This document shows positions 27,830-36,786 of a stretch of 64,000 nucleotides of DNA, piece after piece. The stretch lies in NCBI GenBank assembly GCA_026002835.1, contig BPGC01000008.1, positions 13,979 through 77,978 of the forward strand, given 5' to 3'. The notes under the pieces were generated by a model. That model did not search any database. It saw nothing but the letters and a program-made list of their open reading frames with translations, and was not told the DNA's origin. This DNA comes from Candidatus Nitrosocaldaceae archaeon (GTDB lineage: Archaea; Thermoproteota; Nitrososphaeria; Nitrososphaerales; Nitrosocaldaceae). Numbering within the stretch: the first letter of the stretch is position 1; every line of letters starts with the position of its first letter. The position numbers and the translations under genes were made by a program.

Positions 27830-28801
27830 TTAATAAAGGAAGCATGCTACCTTATGCTCTTTCTCAATCTCTAATAATTTAGGTTCGTTCTTACATTTAT
27901 CCATAGCATATATACATCTATTATAAAATCTACAACCAGAATCTGCAATTTCAAAACTCTCATCCTTTATCTCTAGCATTTTCTCTCTATACAAGTTATT
28001 AGGATCTGGTTCAGATATTGCATTTACTAATGCTTTAGTATATGGATGTAATGGGTTTAATAATACCTTATCTATATATCCATATTCTACTATCTTTCCT
28101 TTGTAAAGGATAGCTATATTATCACCAATATATCTAGCAGTTGAGAGATCATGGGTTATGTATAGATAGCTTATCTTATATTTTTCTTGTAAGCGTTTCA
28201 TAAGATCTAGAATCTCAGCTCTTACAGATATATCAAGCATTGATACTGGCTCATCAGCAATTATCAACTTTGGTTTCAATACCAATGCTCTAGCTATAGC
28301 TACTCTCTGTCTCTGCCCTCCAGATAGCATATGAGGATATCTATATGCTATCTCTTCTACTGGTTCTAACCTAACCTCTTCTAAAGCCTTTAATACTTTA
28401 TCTTCCTGCTCTTCTTTACCGCTTGTATCATGAACTGTAAGAGGTTCCCTTACAACATCAATTATCTTCATCCTTGGGTTTATACTAGCATAAGGATCTT
28501 GGTGAACCATCTGTGCATTCCTTCTAAACCATTTCAACTCTTTACCTTTAAGGTTAGTTACATCTCTGCCATCAAATATTATTTGCCCATCATCTAATGC
28601 TATAGCCTTTAGTATTAATCTTGCAATTGTACTTTTACCAGAGCCAGACTCTCCAGCAAGTACAAAGACCGAACCCTTCTTTATATCGAATGATACATCA
28701 TCAACAGCTTTAATTATTTTATCCTTCTTATTAATAAAATCAAGGAATGAACCTTTTACTATAAACCATTTCTTAAGGTTTCTAACTTCTAATATATTCA
28801 T
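27830..28801 (-). CDS. Orphan oligopeptide-type ABC transporter ATP-binding protein
   Basis: The protein resembles DppF/OppF. Walker A is GESGSGKST (near 50-58), the Q loop is QDPYASINPR, the signature is LSGGQRQRVAIARAL, and Walker B is PKLIIADEP. The C-terminal oligopeptide-type extension carries CRFYNRCIYAMDKC with spaced cysteines. No permease, binding protein or second ATPase is beside it, so it must pair with subunits encoded elsewhere or serve another role. DUF373 and uppS follow on the same strand. Confidence 0.88.
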   Translation of the reverse strand: MNILEVRNLKKWFIVKGSFLDFINKKDKIIKAVDDVSFDIKKGSVFVLAGESGSGKSTIARLILKAIALDDGQIIFDGRDVTNLKGKELKWFRRNAQMVHQDPYASINPRMKIIDVVREPLTVHDTSGKEEQEDKVLKALEEVRLEPVEEIAYRYPHMLSGGQRQRVAIARALVLKPKLIIADEPVSMLDISVRAEILDLMKRLQEKYKISYLYITHDLSTARYIGDNIAILYKGKIVEYGYIDKVLLNPLHPYTKALVNAISEPDPNNLYREKMLEIKDESFEIADSGCRFYNRCIYAMDKCKNEPKLLEIEKEHKVACFLY

Positions 28802-28837
28802 CTGTTAAGTAATAAGAGAATGGATCTTAATTTATGC

Positions 28838-29326
28838 TTATCCAATATAACTAATATTTGATGTATCGAACTCTTTGATTAATCTAAACTCATTACTGAA
28901 TTTGATATTAATTAAATTCCTAATCTCTGGATACAATGATGAAGGATCGCTAGAAGCCATCTTTGTTGCTGGATGATCATCATCTAATAATTCTTTACAT
29001 ATATTGTACGTTAATCTTCTAACACTCATCTCATCTGTTAAGCCTAAGCTATGAAGGTATTCATGCATAATTACTACAAACAGATAGGAATTGTACTCTT
29101 CATCACTCTTTGCTAACTCTTTTATTGCATTTAATACAGTTCTGTTAACTACTATATAGTTTGAGCCAACTACATGATATGCTCCAATATATCCTGGCAT
29201 ATCTTGTAATAATAAAGTTAAACCTACTCTCCTCATACCAGTCTGCTCTTCAACTGCTCTTCTTGCTAATTCAAACGCATCATTGAAACTCTTTATCTCT
29301 CTTATCTTTTGCTTGTAATCTATCAT
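28838..29326 (-). CDS. Putative zinc metalloprotease, 162 aa
   Basis: The sequence MHEYLHSLGLTDE contains HExxHxxGxxD, a metzincin/archaemetzincin-like zinc site. It is preceded by VVNRTVLNAIKEL and followed by helices. There is no signal peptide, so the protein is probably cytoplasmic. The sequence around the site is minimal and activity is unproven. It diverges from no neighbour and has its own AT-rich upstream DNA. Confidence 0.65.
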   Translation of the reverse strand: MIDYKQKIREIKSFNDAFELARRAVEEQTGMRRVGLTLLLQDMPGYIGAYHVVGSNYIVVNRTVLNAIKELAKSDEEYNSYLFVVIMHEYLHSLGLTDEMSVRRLTYNICKELLDDDHPATKMASSDPSSLYPEIRNLINIKFSNEFRLIKEFDTSNISYIG

Positions 29327-29399
29327 TGTTTATAATACTCATAATCTAGATATAAATCTCACTAATATCACTCACATGAAGCATTTCACTCAATTATTC

Positions 29400-30020
29400 T
29401 TAAATTAATCTTATTATGATTGATAAACCTCTCTTATCAATCTGTATATTCTTATCATTTAACTCTTCAACTGCTAGAGTTATGCTTATTATATCAGATG
29501 GTTTTGCATTACTAGCATCTAATATGATACTATCATAAATTCTATAAGCTGGTTTAAATTCATCATATTCTAGTCTAACATCAGCTGAGGATAATATATT
29601 AGCAAACTCATCTTTTCGAAGATTCGTAACTCTTACCATTCTATTTTCTTTACTAGCTTCTGCTATTATATCTAACCTTATCTTTCCAACTTTATGACTA
29701 ACATATAACTCTTGATCATTAACATATATATGAAATTTGAATGGATAACCAGCAGTAAAACCAGCCATCTTACTCAAACCATCATCTTTGATTATATCTA
29801 TCTTCTTTATAGTATCTCCATACTTTATAATCCATAAGTTTGTATTCTTTACTATGTAATCTATCATCTCTATTCTAAAGTTATGTTCATCTTCTTGCAG
29901 TTTGTATCTATTAACCCAATCTTTATAATCATTACTTATATCTTCTATGAACTGAACGCATGTCTGTTGATAATCCTCTATACTAGTTGCTCTCTCCGAA
30001 TCTTTGTCAATAGCGAACAT
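29400..30020 (-). CDS. Hypothetical protein, 206 aa
   Basis: A soluble, acidic and Ile-rich protein I do not recognise. It begins MFAIDKDSERATSIEDYQQTC. Its beta-rich C-terminal half (GKIRLDIIAEASKENRMVRVTNL, KPSDIISITLAVEEL) might form a small barrel. It diverges from the hypothetical gene at 30083. The intergenic DNA has TATA-like sequences in both directions. Confidence 0.55.
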   Translation of the reverse strand: MFAIDKDSERATSIEDYQQTCVQFIEDISNDYKDWVNRYKLQEDEHNFRIEMIDYIVKNTNLWIIKYGDTIKKIDIIKDDGLSKMAGFTAGYPFKFHIYVNDQELYVSHKVGKIRLDIIAEASKENRMVRVTNLRKDEFANILSSADVRLEYDEFKPAYRIYDSIILDASNAKPSDIISITLAVEELNDKNIQIDKRGLSIIIRLI

Positions 30021-30082
30021 TATTACTTCTTCTTATGTCTTGTTTATAAACTATTAATTAGAGTCTATTGATATTAATAGCA

Positions 30083-30544
30083 ATGAAGTTTACTAGCATC
30101 ATAAACGATCTACATAGTATAATTGAACAGTATAAGGATACTCTTAAAACCATAAAAAATCAGTATAGGATTTATACAGAATTAATAAGATTAGCCAATA
30201 TAGTTGGAGATAAGTACAATGTTAATATACAATTAAACTTTCCATATCCAGAAAAGTTGAAGGATTATGATAGTTATGGAAAAGAGAATATAACAATAGT
30301 TATAGATAAGCATAGGAAACAGTTCCCAATAAGTAGAGATATGATAAAAGCTAAGGCTAAAGAGATCTTTAATGATGTTAATATAAAAGATGCTTATATG
30401 TATGAAGATAAAGAAGGAGTAAAGATATTCTTTAATGATGGAAGAATCGATATATTGCCTGGTTCATTACATATATGGAGAAAGATAGATAGTAAAGTAG
30501 AAGAGTTTTGTAATTGGTTATTCGATGAATGCTATAAACTATAG
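30083..30544 (+). CDS. Hypothetical protein, 153 aa
   Basis: A soluble protein with an N-terminal coiled region (IINDLHSIIEQYKDTLKTIKNQYRIYTEL) and a mixed C-terminal domain (ITIVIDKHRKQFPISRDMIKAKAKEIF, GVKIFFNDGRIDILPG). The ATG at 30083 is preferred to a TTG at 30068. It faces away from the 206-aa gene and converges with a membrane-anchored protein, overlapping by 13 bp. Its function is unknown. Confidence 0.55.
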   Translation: MKFTSIINDLHSIIEQYKDTLKTIKNQYRIYTELIRLANIVGDKYNVNIQLNFPYPEKLKDYDSYGKENITIVIDKHRKQFPISRDMIKAKAKEIFNDVNIKDAYMYEDKEGVKIFFNDGRIDILPGSLHIWRKIDSKVEEFCNWLFDECYKL

Positions 30545-31170
30545 GATAATAATTCGTATCTAAAGATGAGATCGTTATCTTGATCTCTAACCTCAGCCTT
30601 TACTGGCAGAGGCATATCTTTAACTATCCATAACTCTCCTCCTCCTTGATAGCCTAGGTAGTATGCTAATTTATAAGCAGTAAAGTCTCCAGCTACTATA
30701 GATATATCTTCTTTTGCTACCAATTTCAATTCTACAGTTCTAAACTCTAGGTTAATTGTACTCCATACAGAATTGCCTACTAATGGTCTAGGTTCGTATA
30801 CAAAATCTACTATCCAGAACAATGATTTTCTTATATCGTTCCATTCCTCAAAATTCTCTGGTATATCTACAGCAACTAAATTCTCTGATAATACAACCTC
30901 TCTACTAACTCCATCTGCTGTTATAGTAGCCTTCCAATTATTATCTATCTTTTCATCAAATCTTATATTTACAATCATACTCTTATTTGCTAAATCTATC
31001 TTATATTCAAGCATATTGCCTTCTTTTATACCATTTCCAGTTACCCACATGCCTTCAGATACACCTTCAAATCCAGCCGGTCTAGTTAACTCTCCATAAA
31101 GTATAAACCCTAGAATTATAGCTATTGCTATACCTACTGATGATCCTAATACTTTTACTCTAGGATCCAT
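30532..31170 (-). CDS. Membrane-anchored extracellular protein, paralogue of the neighbour upstream
   Basis: One N-terminal membrane segment (residues 9-27, VGIAIAIILGFILYGEL) is followed by an outer domain. The order GMWVTGNGIKEGNMLEYKID, a Trp-rich centre, VGNSVWSTI and LPLPVKAEV matches that of the protein at 31196-32362 (GWYPGKGLQKGLLVKYRVQ, VGSTWGSI, FPLPIHGF). The two therefore share a domain, but this copy is anchored at the N-terminus and lacks the PEF tail. A TATA-like box is about 28 nt upstream. It belongs to a three-gene surface-protein run. Confidence 0.65.
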   Translation of the reverse strand: MDPRVKVLGSSVGIAIAIILGFILYGELTRPAGFEGVSEGMWVTGNGIKEGNMLEYKIDLANKSMIVNIRFDEKIDNNWKATITADGVSREVVLSENLVAVDIPENFEEWNDIRKSLFWIVDFVYEPRPLVGNSVWSTINLEFRTVELKLVAKEDISIVAGDFTAYKLAYYLGYQGGGELWIVKDMPLPVKAEVRDQDNDLIFRYELLSYSL

Positions 31171-31195
31171 AGCATATAATAAAAATATGTATGTT

Positions 31196-32362
31196 TTATA
31201 TCTTTGGTATGTTTATCTGTTTGAATCTGCTTACTGCTATTACAACTGCTACAATACTAGCCATGGCTATTATTGCTCCTATTGGGAATTCTGGAACTAC
31301 TATAATATTAAATTCTGCCCTCTCTACAAACCCAGTCTCCTCAGGTGTTGGTGCTATACTTCCAAATTGACAACTAGTACATTCTACTATAACTTTATAA
31401 CTACCACCTTGTTCAAATGTGATCTCAGCAGTCTTGCCTATGCCACCTTCAGCTATCTGATTCTTTTGACTAAATACCTCAGTTCCTTCCTCATCTATTA
31501 TTATCAAGTTATAGATAGCATTATTCAATAATTCTCCTTGTGCAGTCCTAATAATTGGAGCCATCTGTATTGTTTGTCCAGGTTCAATAAGTTCTGGAGC
31601 CCATCTAAGTTCAAATAAGAAACCGCCAGATCTAGTTAATTGCGATAATGGTGGCTTTGGTATCTCGATCTCTTCCTTTGGTGGTATAGGTTGCTCATCT
31701 GTTATGCTATATACTAAAAGATCAAATTGGAACTGAATAGGGATCGGCTCTTGTGCAGATTGTGCATATGAGAATCCGTGTATAGGCAATGGGAAGTTAT
31801 CATTTATCCATATCTCACTTGGAAGATCTCTCTTATGGAACCATTTCAATATACTTACATCCCATGTCTCTCCAGCAGCAGTAACTTGTGTCTGCTCTGA
31901 GATAGTTAATGTTATTCCTCCTCCTCCAATAGCTGCTATTGAACCCCATGTTGAACCAACACTTAATGATTTTGGTTCATCTGCTGATGTATATCCAGAA
32001 ACCCAAACTATCGAATCTTTAAATATTTGTCTAGCTCTATCTAGATCTGGATCATCTACAAAACCTTGAGGTCTAAGATTCTTTGGAGACATTTGTGTCC
32101 ATCCATCTATAACTCTGCCCTCTTCTTCCATTATAATATATACATTCCAATTACCATCTTCAGTCTGGTTCTTGAACCATAAAGTAAGTGTTACTGGTTT
32201 GTCATTTGTTATCTCAAAACCTTGTACTCTGTATTTGACCAATAATCCTTTTTGCAATCCTTTTCCAGGATACCAACCTTCCTCAACAACCTGTGCTAGG
32301 CTTATGCTAGTAGATAACATTACAGCAAGTGTTGCTGCTATTACTATCCTTAAACCCTTCAT
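31196..32362 (-). CDS. Secreted protein with C-terminal PEF sorting signal
   Basis: A signal peptide (MKGLRIVIAATLAVMLSTSI...AQ) is followed by a domain shared with the protein downstream, then a beta-rich Ig-like region with a CTSCQ motif. The tail reads VVPEFPIGAII, a hydrophobic helix and a basic end (SRFKQINIPK). That tail resembles archaeosortase-type PEF signals, so the protein is probably anchored at the surface. The ATG at 32362 is chosen because a TATA-like box (32386-32395) lies 26 nt upstream; the longer frame would start inside it. Confidence 0.7.
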   Translation of the reverse strand: MKGLRIVIAATLAVMLSTSISLAQVVEEGWYPGKGLQKGLLVKYRVQGFEITNDKPVTLTLWFKNQTEDGNWNVYIIMEEEGRVIDGWTQMSPKNLRPQGFVDDPDLDRARQIFKDSIVWVSGYTSADEPKSLSVGSTWGSIAAIGGGGITLTISEQTQVTAAGETWDVSILKWFHKRDLPSEIWINDNFPLPIHGFSYAQSAQEPIPIQFQFDLLVYSITDEQPIPPKEEIEIPKPPLSQLTRSGGFLFELRWAPELIEPGQTIQMAPIIRTAQGELLNNAIYNLIIIDEEGTEVFSQKNQIAEGGIGKTAEITFEQGGSYKVIVECTSCQFGSIAPTPEETGFVERAEFNIIVVPEFPIGAIIAMASIVAVVIAVSRFKQINIPKI

Positions 32363-32401
32363 TATCAATTCAGAATCAAATCTCACTTATAATGTTTTAT
32401 T

Positions 32402-32878
32402 TCATAAATCTGAACCTAACTTATTTTTATTTATAAGAGTTAATCTTGTTAATGCGATAGTTATAGCTATTAAAGTTACTGCTACTATAATACTGCCCAT
32501 AGGAAACTCTGGAGTAACCTTAAGATCAAATGATAAACTATCTTTAATTTTACTATTTTCTAGTATATTTATAATAATACTAAATGAGCCAGAAGAAGGG
32601 AATTCTACTATATGAGTAGCTTTACCATCAATAGCAAACGAATTTCTAACCTCTTTAATTGTTACATCATCTTTAACTACAATGAAATCATAATTTGTAT
32701 TAATATGTGTATTATTTTTCATAAAGTTTAACTCGAAATTAACTAACTCATTTGGTTTAATCTCTATAGGTTCCCATTTAACATATATATCTACATCATT
32801 TGATGAAAGTATCATAGTATTATCTATTTCAGCATATGCAATATTACTTAACAATAATAATAGTAATAGCATCATCAT
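32402..32878 (-). CDS. Secreted protein with C-terminal PEF sorting signal, short
   Basis: The 158-aa protein begins MMMLLLLLLLSNIAYA, a clear signal peptide. GGAG lies 4 nt before the first of three ATG codons, which fixes the start at 32878 within a longer open frame. The mature part is about 100 residues of beta-rich sequence (VDIYVKWEPIEIKPNELVNFEL). The end is VTPEFPMGSII, a membrane helix and a lysine-rich tail. It resembles the last domain of its larger neighbour and is probably co-expressed with it. Confidence 0.65.
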   Translation of the reverse strand: MMMLLLLLLLSNIAYAEIDNTMILSSNDVDIYVKWEPIEIKPNELVNFELNFMKNNTHINTNYDFIVVKDDVTIKEVRNSFAIDGKATHIVEFPSSGSFSIIINILENSKIKDSLSFDLKVTPEFPMGSIIVAVTLIAITIALTRLTLINKNKLGSDL

Positions 32879-32950
32879 AACACTCCTAAACAATTTTTCA
32901 TATAAATGAATTTCTAGTATATAGATAGATATATTATACACTAGGTATAG

Positions 32951-33127
32951 ATGGATATTATGTGTAGATGTCCAAGAGTTCACTTTTATGAGGTAGAGTT
33001 CAAGTTAGATGGTATGAAGAGTTTGGCATATCATAAAAATTGTGGTGAAGTGTTATCTGATCAACAGTTTAGTGAATTCAAGAAGCAGTTATTAAGGAGT
33101 TGGGGTATAAAAGAGGAAGAGGAGTAA
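32951..33127 (+). CDS. Small cysteine-containing protein, 58 aa
   Basis: A short open frame encodes MDIMCRCPRVHFYEVEFK, then SLAYHKNCGEVLSDQQFSEF, and ends in an acidic tail (KEEEE). The CRC and NCG pairs could bind a metal. GATATATTATAC near 32927 lies about 26 nt before the second in-frame ATG (32960), so the leaderless start may be there instead. The composition looks like a real protein. Its function is unknown. Confidence 0.5.
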   Translation: MDIMCRCPRVHFYEVEFKLDGMKSLAYHKNCGEVLSDQQFSEFKKQLLRSWGIKEEEE

Positions 33128-33163
33128 TAAGCATATATTATAGATAAGTTTAATTAATCAATA

Positions 33164-33385
33164 TTGAGCTATACTGAAAGGAAAAGAAGTGTTCTATGGT
33201 ATCTATTACCTATATTCCTTGGAATAATAGGAGGAGCTATAGGGTATTTTGCTATTAGACATGATGATCCAACCATGGCAAAGAGGATGCTAATACTAGG
33301 GATAATAGTATCTGCAATAGGATTGATAATAGGATTTAGCACAGTTCCTAATGTACAATTACCTAGCGCCAATACAAATAACTAG
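33164..33385 (+). CDS. Small two-helix membrane protein, 73 aa
   Basis: The start is TTG, about 26 nt after a TATA-like ATATTATAGA. A charged N-terminus (SYTERKRS) precedes two hydrophobic segments (residues 11-30 and 41-61) separated by RHDDPTMAKR. A hydrophilic end follows (QLPSANTNN). It looks like a conserved thaumarchaeal small membrane protein, but I cannot name a role. It is followed by aIF6 after 34 bp. Confidence 0.6.
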   Translation: MSYTERKRSVLWYLLPIFLGIIGGAIGYFAIRHDDPTMAKRMLILGIIVSAIGLIIGFSTVPNVQLPSANTNN

Positions 33386-33419
33386 CAAGATTCATATTTA
33401 CTAAACAAAGAGTATTATC

Positions 33420-34091
33420 ATGCTACAGATGGGCATTTACAAATATAATATATATAGAACTCCAAATATAGGAATATTTCTAAAGGTTAATGATAAATTT
33501 CTATTAGCACCAAAAGGACTTGCAAATACCAAGATTAACAAACTTGAATCGTTCTTAGGTGTTAAATGTATAAATGTTTCAATAGCACATACCAGACTCT
33601 TAGGACCATTAATGGCTATGAATAATAATACAATAATCTTACCTAGGATAATAGATGAGATAGAATTAGAAGAATTTAAAGCAATTGGTTTAGATATCAT
33701 ACTATTAGATATAAAGCAAACTGCGTTAGGAAATCTGATTGTTATGAATGATAAAGGTGCTGTAGTAGCATCTACAATTCCTAAAGATGTTATTAATATG
33801 TTAAAAGATAGATTAGGCATAGAGGTTATACCTATGCAATTAGGAGAATATTATCAAGTAGGTGCTATGATAGTTGCAACCAATAATGGTGCTGCTGTTC
33901 ATCCTAATATTACTGATGATGAATTAAAGGTTATAATGGATGTATTAAAGGTATATGCAGAACCGTCTACTGTAAATGGAGGAGTTCCATTCTTATCATC
34001 GGGTTTAGTTGCTAACTCTAATAATGTAGTTGTTGGAGAATTAACTACTGGTCCAGAGTTAGTTATGCTTAGTAGAGCGTTTAAGGTTTGA
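33420..34091 (+). CDS. eif6: Translation initiation factor aIF6
   Basis: aIF6 binds the 50S subunit and prevents premature joining of subunits. The 223 residues show the five-fold repeat pattern of the family: NIGIFLKVNDKFLLAPKG, GPLMAMNNNTIILPR, TALGNLIVMNDKGAVVAST, VGAMIVATNNGAAVHPN, and SSGLVANSNNVVVGELTTGPEL. The 3' end overlaps the convergent hisS by 11 bp. A second in-frame ATG lies at 33429. Confidence 0.95.
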   Translation: MLQMGIYKYNIYRTPNIGIFLKVNDKFLLAPKGLANTKINKLESFLGVKCINVSIAHTRLLGPLMAMNNNTIILPRIIDEIELEEFKAIGLDIILLDIKQTALGNLIVMNDKGAVVASTIPKDVINMLKDRLGIEVIPMQLGEYYQVGAMIVATNNGAAVHPNITDDELKVIMDVLKVYAEPSTVNGGVPFLSSGLVANSNNVVVGELTTGPELVMLSRAFKV

Positions 34092-35322
34092 TATAATCCC
34101 AAGGCTTTTCCATAAAAGCATTTATATCTATCATCTCTTCTTCTTTCTTGCTCAAATCTCTTAATATGATCTTATTATTATAATATTCACGCTCTGCCAG
34201 TATTATGACTTTAGTAAAATTATTCTTTAATGCATAATCCATCTGCTTCCTTAACGATCTCTTTCCTAGCTCTGAAGATGCTATTATATTCTTCTTCCTT
34301 AAGATAGATGCTAATGATATAGCATTATTCTTCAATTTATCATGAGTATATGCCACATATACTTTCTCTTCTTCTTTCTTTCCTTCTTTAAGTAATGATA
34401 GTATACGTTCAATTCCTCCTGCAGCTCCAGTTGCTCCTAAATCATCTCTATTGAAGATCTTTGGCAACTTATCATACCTTCCTCCTCCTACTATAGCATT
34501 TTTACTCTCATTACTAAATACTTCAAATACTATGCTAGAGTAATAATCTAAACCTCTTACTATTCCTAAGTTAATCTTGACATTCTTTACATCTCTACTC
34601 TTTAATGAATCTAGTAACTGTTCTATTCTATTACAATCCATCTTTAACTCTTTTAATCTATCCAATGTTATGCTTTCTTTACTTAATGCTAATAATTGCT
34701 CTAATATGTTGCTATCTAGCATGGAGTATTCTTCCAATAATTCTTCTTCACTCTTCTTAGATGCCTTATCTATAGCTCTAAAATACTCATCTATATCATT
34801 AACTCCAAATCCTTTAAGATAATTTTCTAGCATCTCTCTATCATTGATCTCTATCCTAATACCAGTCAAACCTATCTTATTCATGAAATATTCAGTAAAC
34901 TCTATAACCTCGGCATCCGATTCTGTATTAAAGTTATCATAGATCTCTATATCCCATTGATGAAACCATCTATATCTCCCTAATTGTGGTTCATCATACC
35001 TCCAAACTCCAGCAAAACTTCCAAATTTTGCTGGTATTGATAACTCTCTTCTGCTAGTAACATATCTAGTTATTCCTACTGTTAAATCGAATCTTAAAGC
35101 TATATCTCTATTGCTCTTATCTTTAAAAGCATAGATCTCATTCTTTATCATAGGTCCGCTCTTTGCTTCTAGAGTTGCTAACATCTCAATAGGAGATGGT
35201 TCCATAATCTTGAAATCGAATAGTTTAGCAGTATCTAGGAATATATCTCTAAGATAGTTTATCCTATTATACTCATCTGGCTCTATATCTCTAATACCTC
35301 TAGGCAGTTCAAATTTCATCAT
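34081..35322 (-). CDS. hisS: Histidyl-tRNA synthetase
   Basis: A class II synthetase. Motif 1 is in the N-terminal region (FELPRGIRDI). Motif 2 is FAGVWRYDEPQLGRYRWFHQWDIEIY. The His-binding loop is LGIVRGLDYYSSIVFEV, and motif 3 is ATGAAGGIERIL. A C-terminal anticodon-binding domain follows. The ATG pair at 35322/35319 gives the usual MMKFELPRG start, while the open frame extends 24 residues further with a poor sequence. It diverges from the alcohol dehydrogenase gene. Confidence 0.95.
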   Translation of the reverse strand: MMKFELPRGIRDIEPDEYNRINYLRDIFLDTAKLFDFKIMEPSPIEMLATLEAKSGPMIKNEIYAFKDKSNRDIALRFDLTVGITRYVTSRRELSIPAKFGSFAGVWRYDEPQLGRYRWFHQWDIEIYDNFNTESDAEVIEFTEYFMNKIGLTGIRIEINDREMLENYLKGFGVNDIDEYFRAIDKASKKSEEELLEEYSMLDSNILEQLLALSKESITLDRLKELKMDCNRIEQLLDSLKSRDVKNVKINLGIVRGLDYYSSIVFEVFSNESKNAIVGGGRYDKLPKIFNRDDLGATGAAGGIERILSLLKEGKKEEEKVYVAYTHDKLKNNAISLASILRKKNIIASSELGKRSLRKQMDYALKNNFTKVIILAEREYYNNKIILRDLSKKEEEMIDINAFMEKPWDYIKP

Positions 35323-35396
35323 AAGCACTTGATAATTAATAGCATTAAAAGATTTGCACTCTACATTAAAATATAAGGTTATTATAATTAGCAATT

Positions 35397-36389
35397 ATGA
35401 GAGCAATGCTTTTAGAGAAACCAGCAAAGATTGAAAGTAAACCATTAAAATTGGTTGATTTAGACATGCCAACTATAAGTAAGGATGAATTATTGATTAG
35501 AATAAAGACTTGTGGTGTTTGTAGATCTAATCTACATCTTATTGAAGGAGATTGGTTAAAGTATGGCATACCTCCTAAATTGCCTATAATTCCTGGTCAT
35601 GAGATAGTTGGAATAGTTGAAGAGATTGGTGAAGATGTTAGATACTTTAAGAAAGGTGATAGAGTTGGTATACAGCCTTTATATGAATCATGTCTGAATT
35701 GTGATTATTGCTTAACTGGTAATGAGCATCTGTGTGATAATAGAAGGATTACTGGTGATACTGAGAATGGAGGTTATGCAGAATATATAAGCATTAGAGA
35801 ACAGTTTGCTTATAAGATACCAGATAGCATAAATGATGTAGAAGCTGCTCCATTATTCTGCCCAGGTGTTACAGCTTATAGAGCAGTCAAACTTGCTGAA
35901 TTGAACCCTAATGAAAGGGTAGGAATATTTGGCATAGGTGGAGTTGGGCATATTGCATTACAAATTGCAAAATTGTATAATGCTAGAGTAGTAGCAGTAA
36001 CTAGAAGCAAATTACATCAAGAAGTAGCAGAAAAGTTATCTGCTGATGAGATATATTCAAATAATGATGATCTAGGCTTGTTAGATAAAGCTATAATATT
36101 TGCTCCTTCTGATGAGGCTATAAGCAAGGCTATAAGATCTGTTAAGAAGAAAGGTACAATAATCTTAGGAGTGTTTGGTTGTATAGGTGATGACTTTATG
36201 TTCATAGATGAGAAGATAATAAAAGGTAGTGTAATAGGCTCTAGAAAAGATATGAGAGATGTATTGACATTAGCCTCTAGAGGATTGATAAAGATAATTA
36301 CTAAAGAGTTTCCATTAGAAGATGCCAATGAAGTACTTGAAGCATTAAAGTATAGTAAGATAGAGGCTAGAGCTGTATTAAAAGTTTAG
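35397..36389 (+). CDS. Zinc-dependent alcohol dehydrogenase (MDR family)
   Basis: CGVCRSNLHLIEGDW near residue 40 and GHEIVG near 62 supply the catalytic zinc ligands. CLNCDYCLTGNEHLC near 100 is the four-cysteine structural zinc loop. GIGGVGHIALQIAK near 180 is the dinucleotide-binding loop. The 330-aa length is standard. The substrate cannot be told. It converges with a zinc-finger gene, overlapping by 4 bp. A second MDR enzyme lies at 43676. Confidence 0.9.
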   Translation: MRAMLLEKPAKIESKPLKLVDLDMPTISKDELLIRIKTCGVCRSNLHLIEGDWLKYGIPPKLPIIPGHEIVGIVEEIGEDVRYFKKGDRVGIQPLYESCLNCDYCLTGNEHLCDNRRITGDTENGGYAEYISIREQFAYKIPDSINDVEAAPLFCPGVTAYRAVKLAELNPNERVGIFGIGGVGHIALQIAKLYNARVVAVTRSKLHQEVAEKLSADEIYSNNDDLGLLDKAIIFAPSDEAISKAIRSVKKKGTIILGVFGCIGDDFMFIDEKIIKGSVIGSRKDMRDVLTLASRGLIKIITKEFPLEDANEVLEALKYSKIEARAVLKV

Positions 36390-36736
36390 AATCCAATATA
36401 ATGTGCTCTTATATGAACCATCATCTCTTCTTCATATTTACTAACCTTACCACAATGTGGGCAGATCAATAGATTATCCTCTTTATACTCATTATATATG
36501 TTAGATAATATTGTAACTTTGATCTTATTACCTTCTTTGCTTACAATACCTTCAATACTATGAATAGATAAGAAGTTCTTAATTGTATCTATAAGGTCAT
36601 CAATAGTTATAGGTATTATTGGATCTATATCTATAGCCTTATGCTTAATAGCAGCTATTACTTGTAAACGCTCCATTATATATACTGCCAAATTATGTAT
36701 TACTCCTTTATTAGTATCTATCTCTATTGTAAGCAT
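36386..36736 (-). CDS. Hypothetical protein with a C-terminal C2H2 zinc finger
   Basis: The first 80 residues form an alpha/beta domain I do not recognise (MLTIEIDTNKGVIHNLAVYI, NKIKVTILSNIY). The C-terminus is CPHCGKVSKYEEEMMVHIRAH, a C-x2-C-x12-H-x3-H finger of the classical eukaryotic type. It may bind nucleic acid or mediate a protein contact. It lies 50 bp upstream of the hydrolase gene on the same strand. Confidence 0.6.
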   Translation of the reverse strand: MLTIEIDTNKGVIHNLAVYIMERLQVIAAIKHKAIDIDPIIPITIDDLIDTIKNFLSIHSIEGIVSKEGNKIKVTILSNIYNEYKEDNLLICPHCGKVSKYEEEMMVHIRAHYIGF

Positions 36737-36786
36737 ACGATAAATTGTTAGTGCTATTATATATAGAATAGCTTTAGATAATAATA

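Noticed and set aside
32879..32983. A longer N-terminus for the PEF-tailed protein at 32402.
   Set aside because: The extra residues come before a perfect signal peptide with its own GGAG Shine-Dalgarno sequence, and they overlap the divergent small gene.
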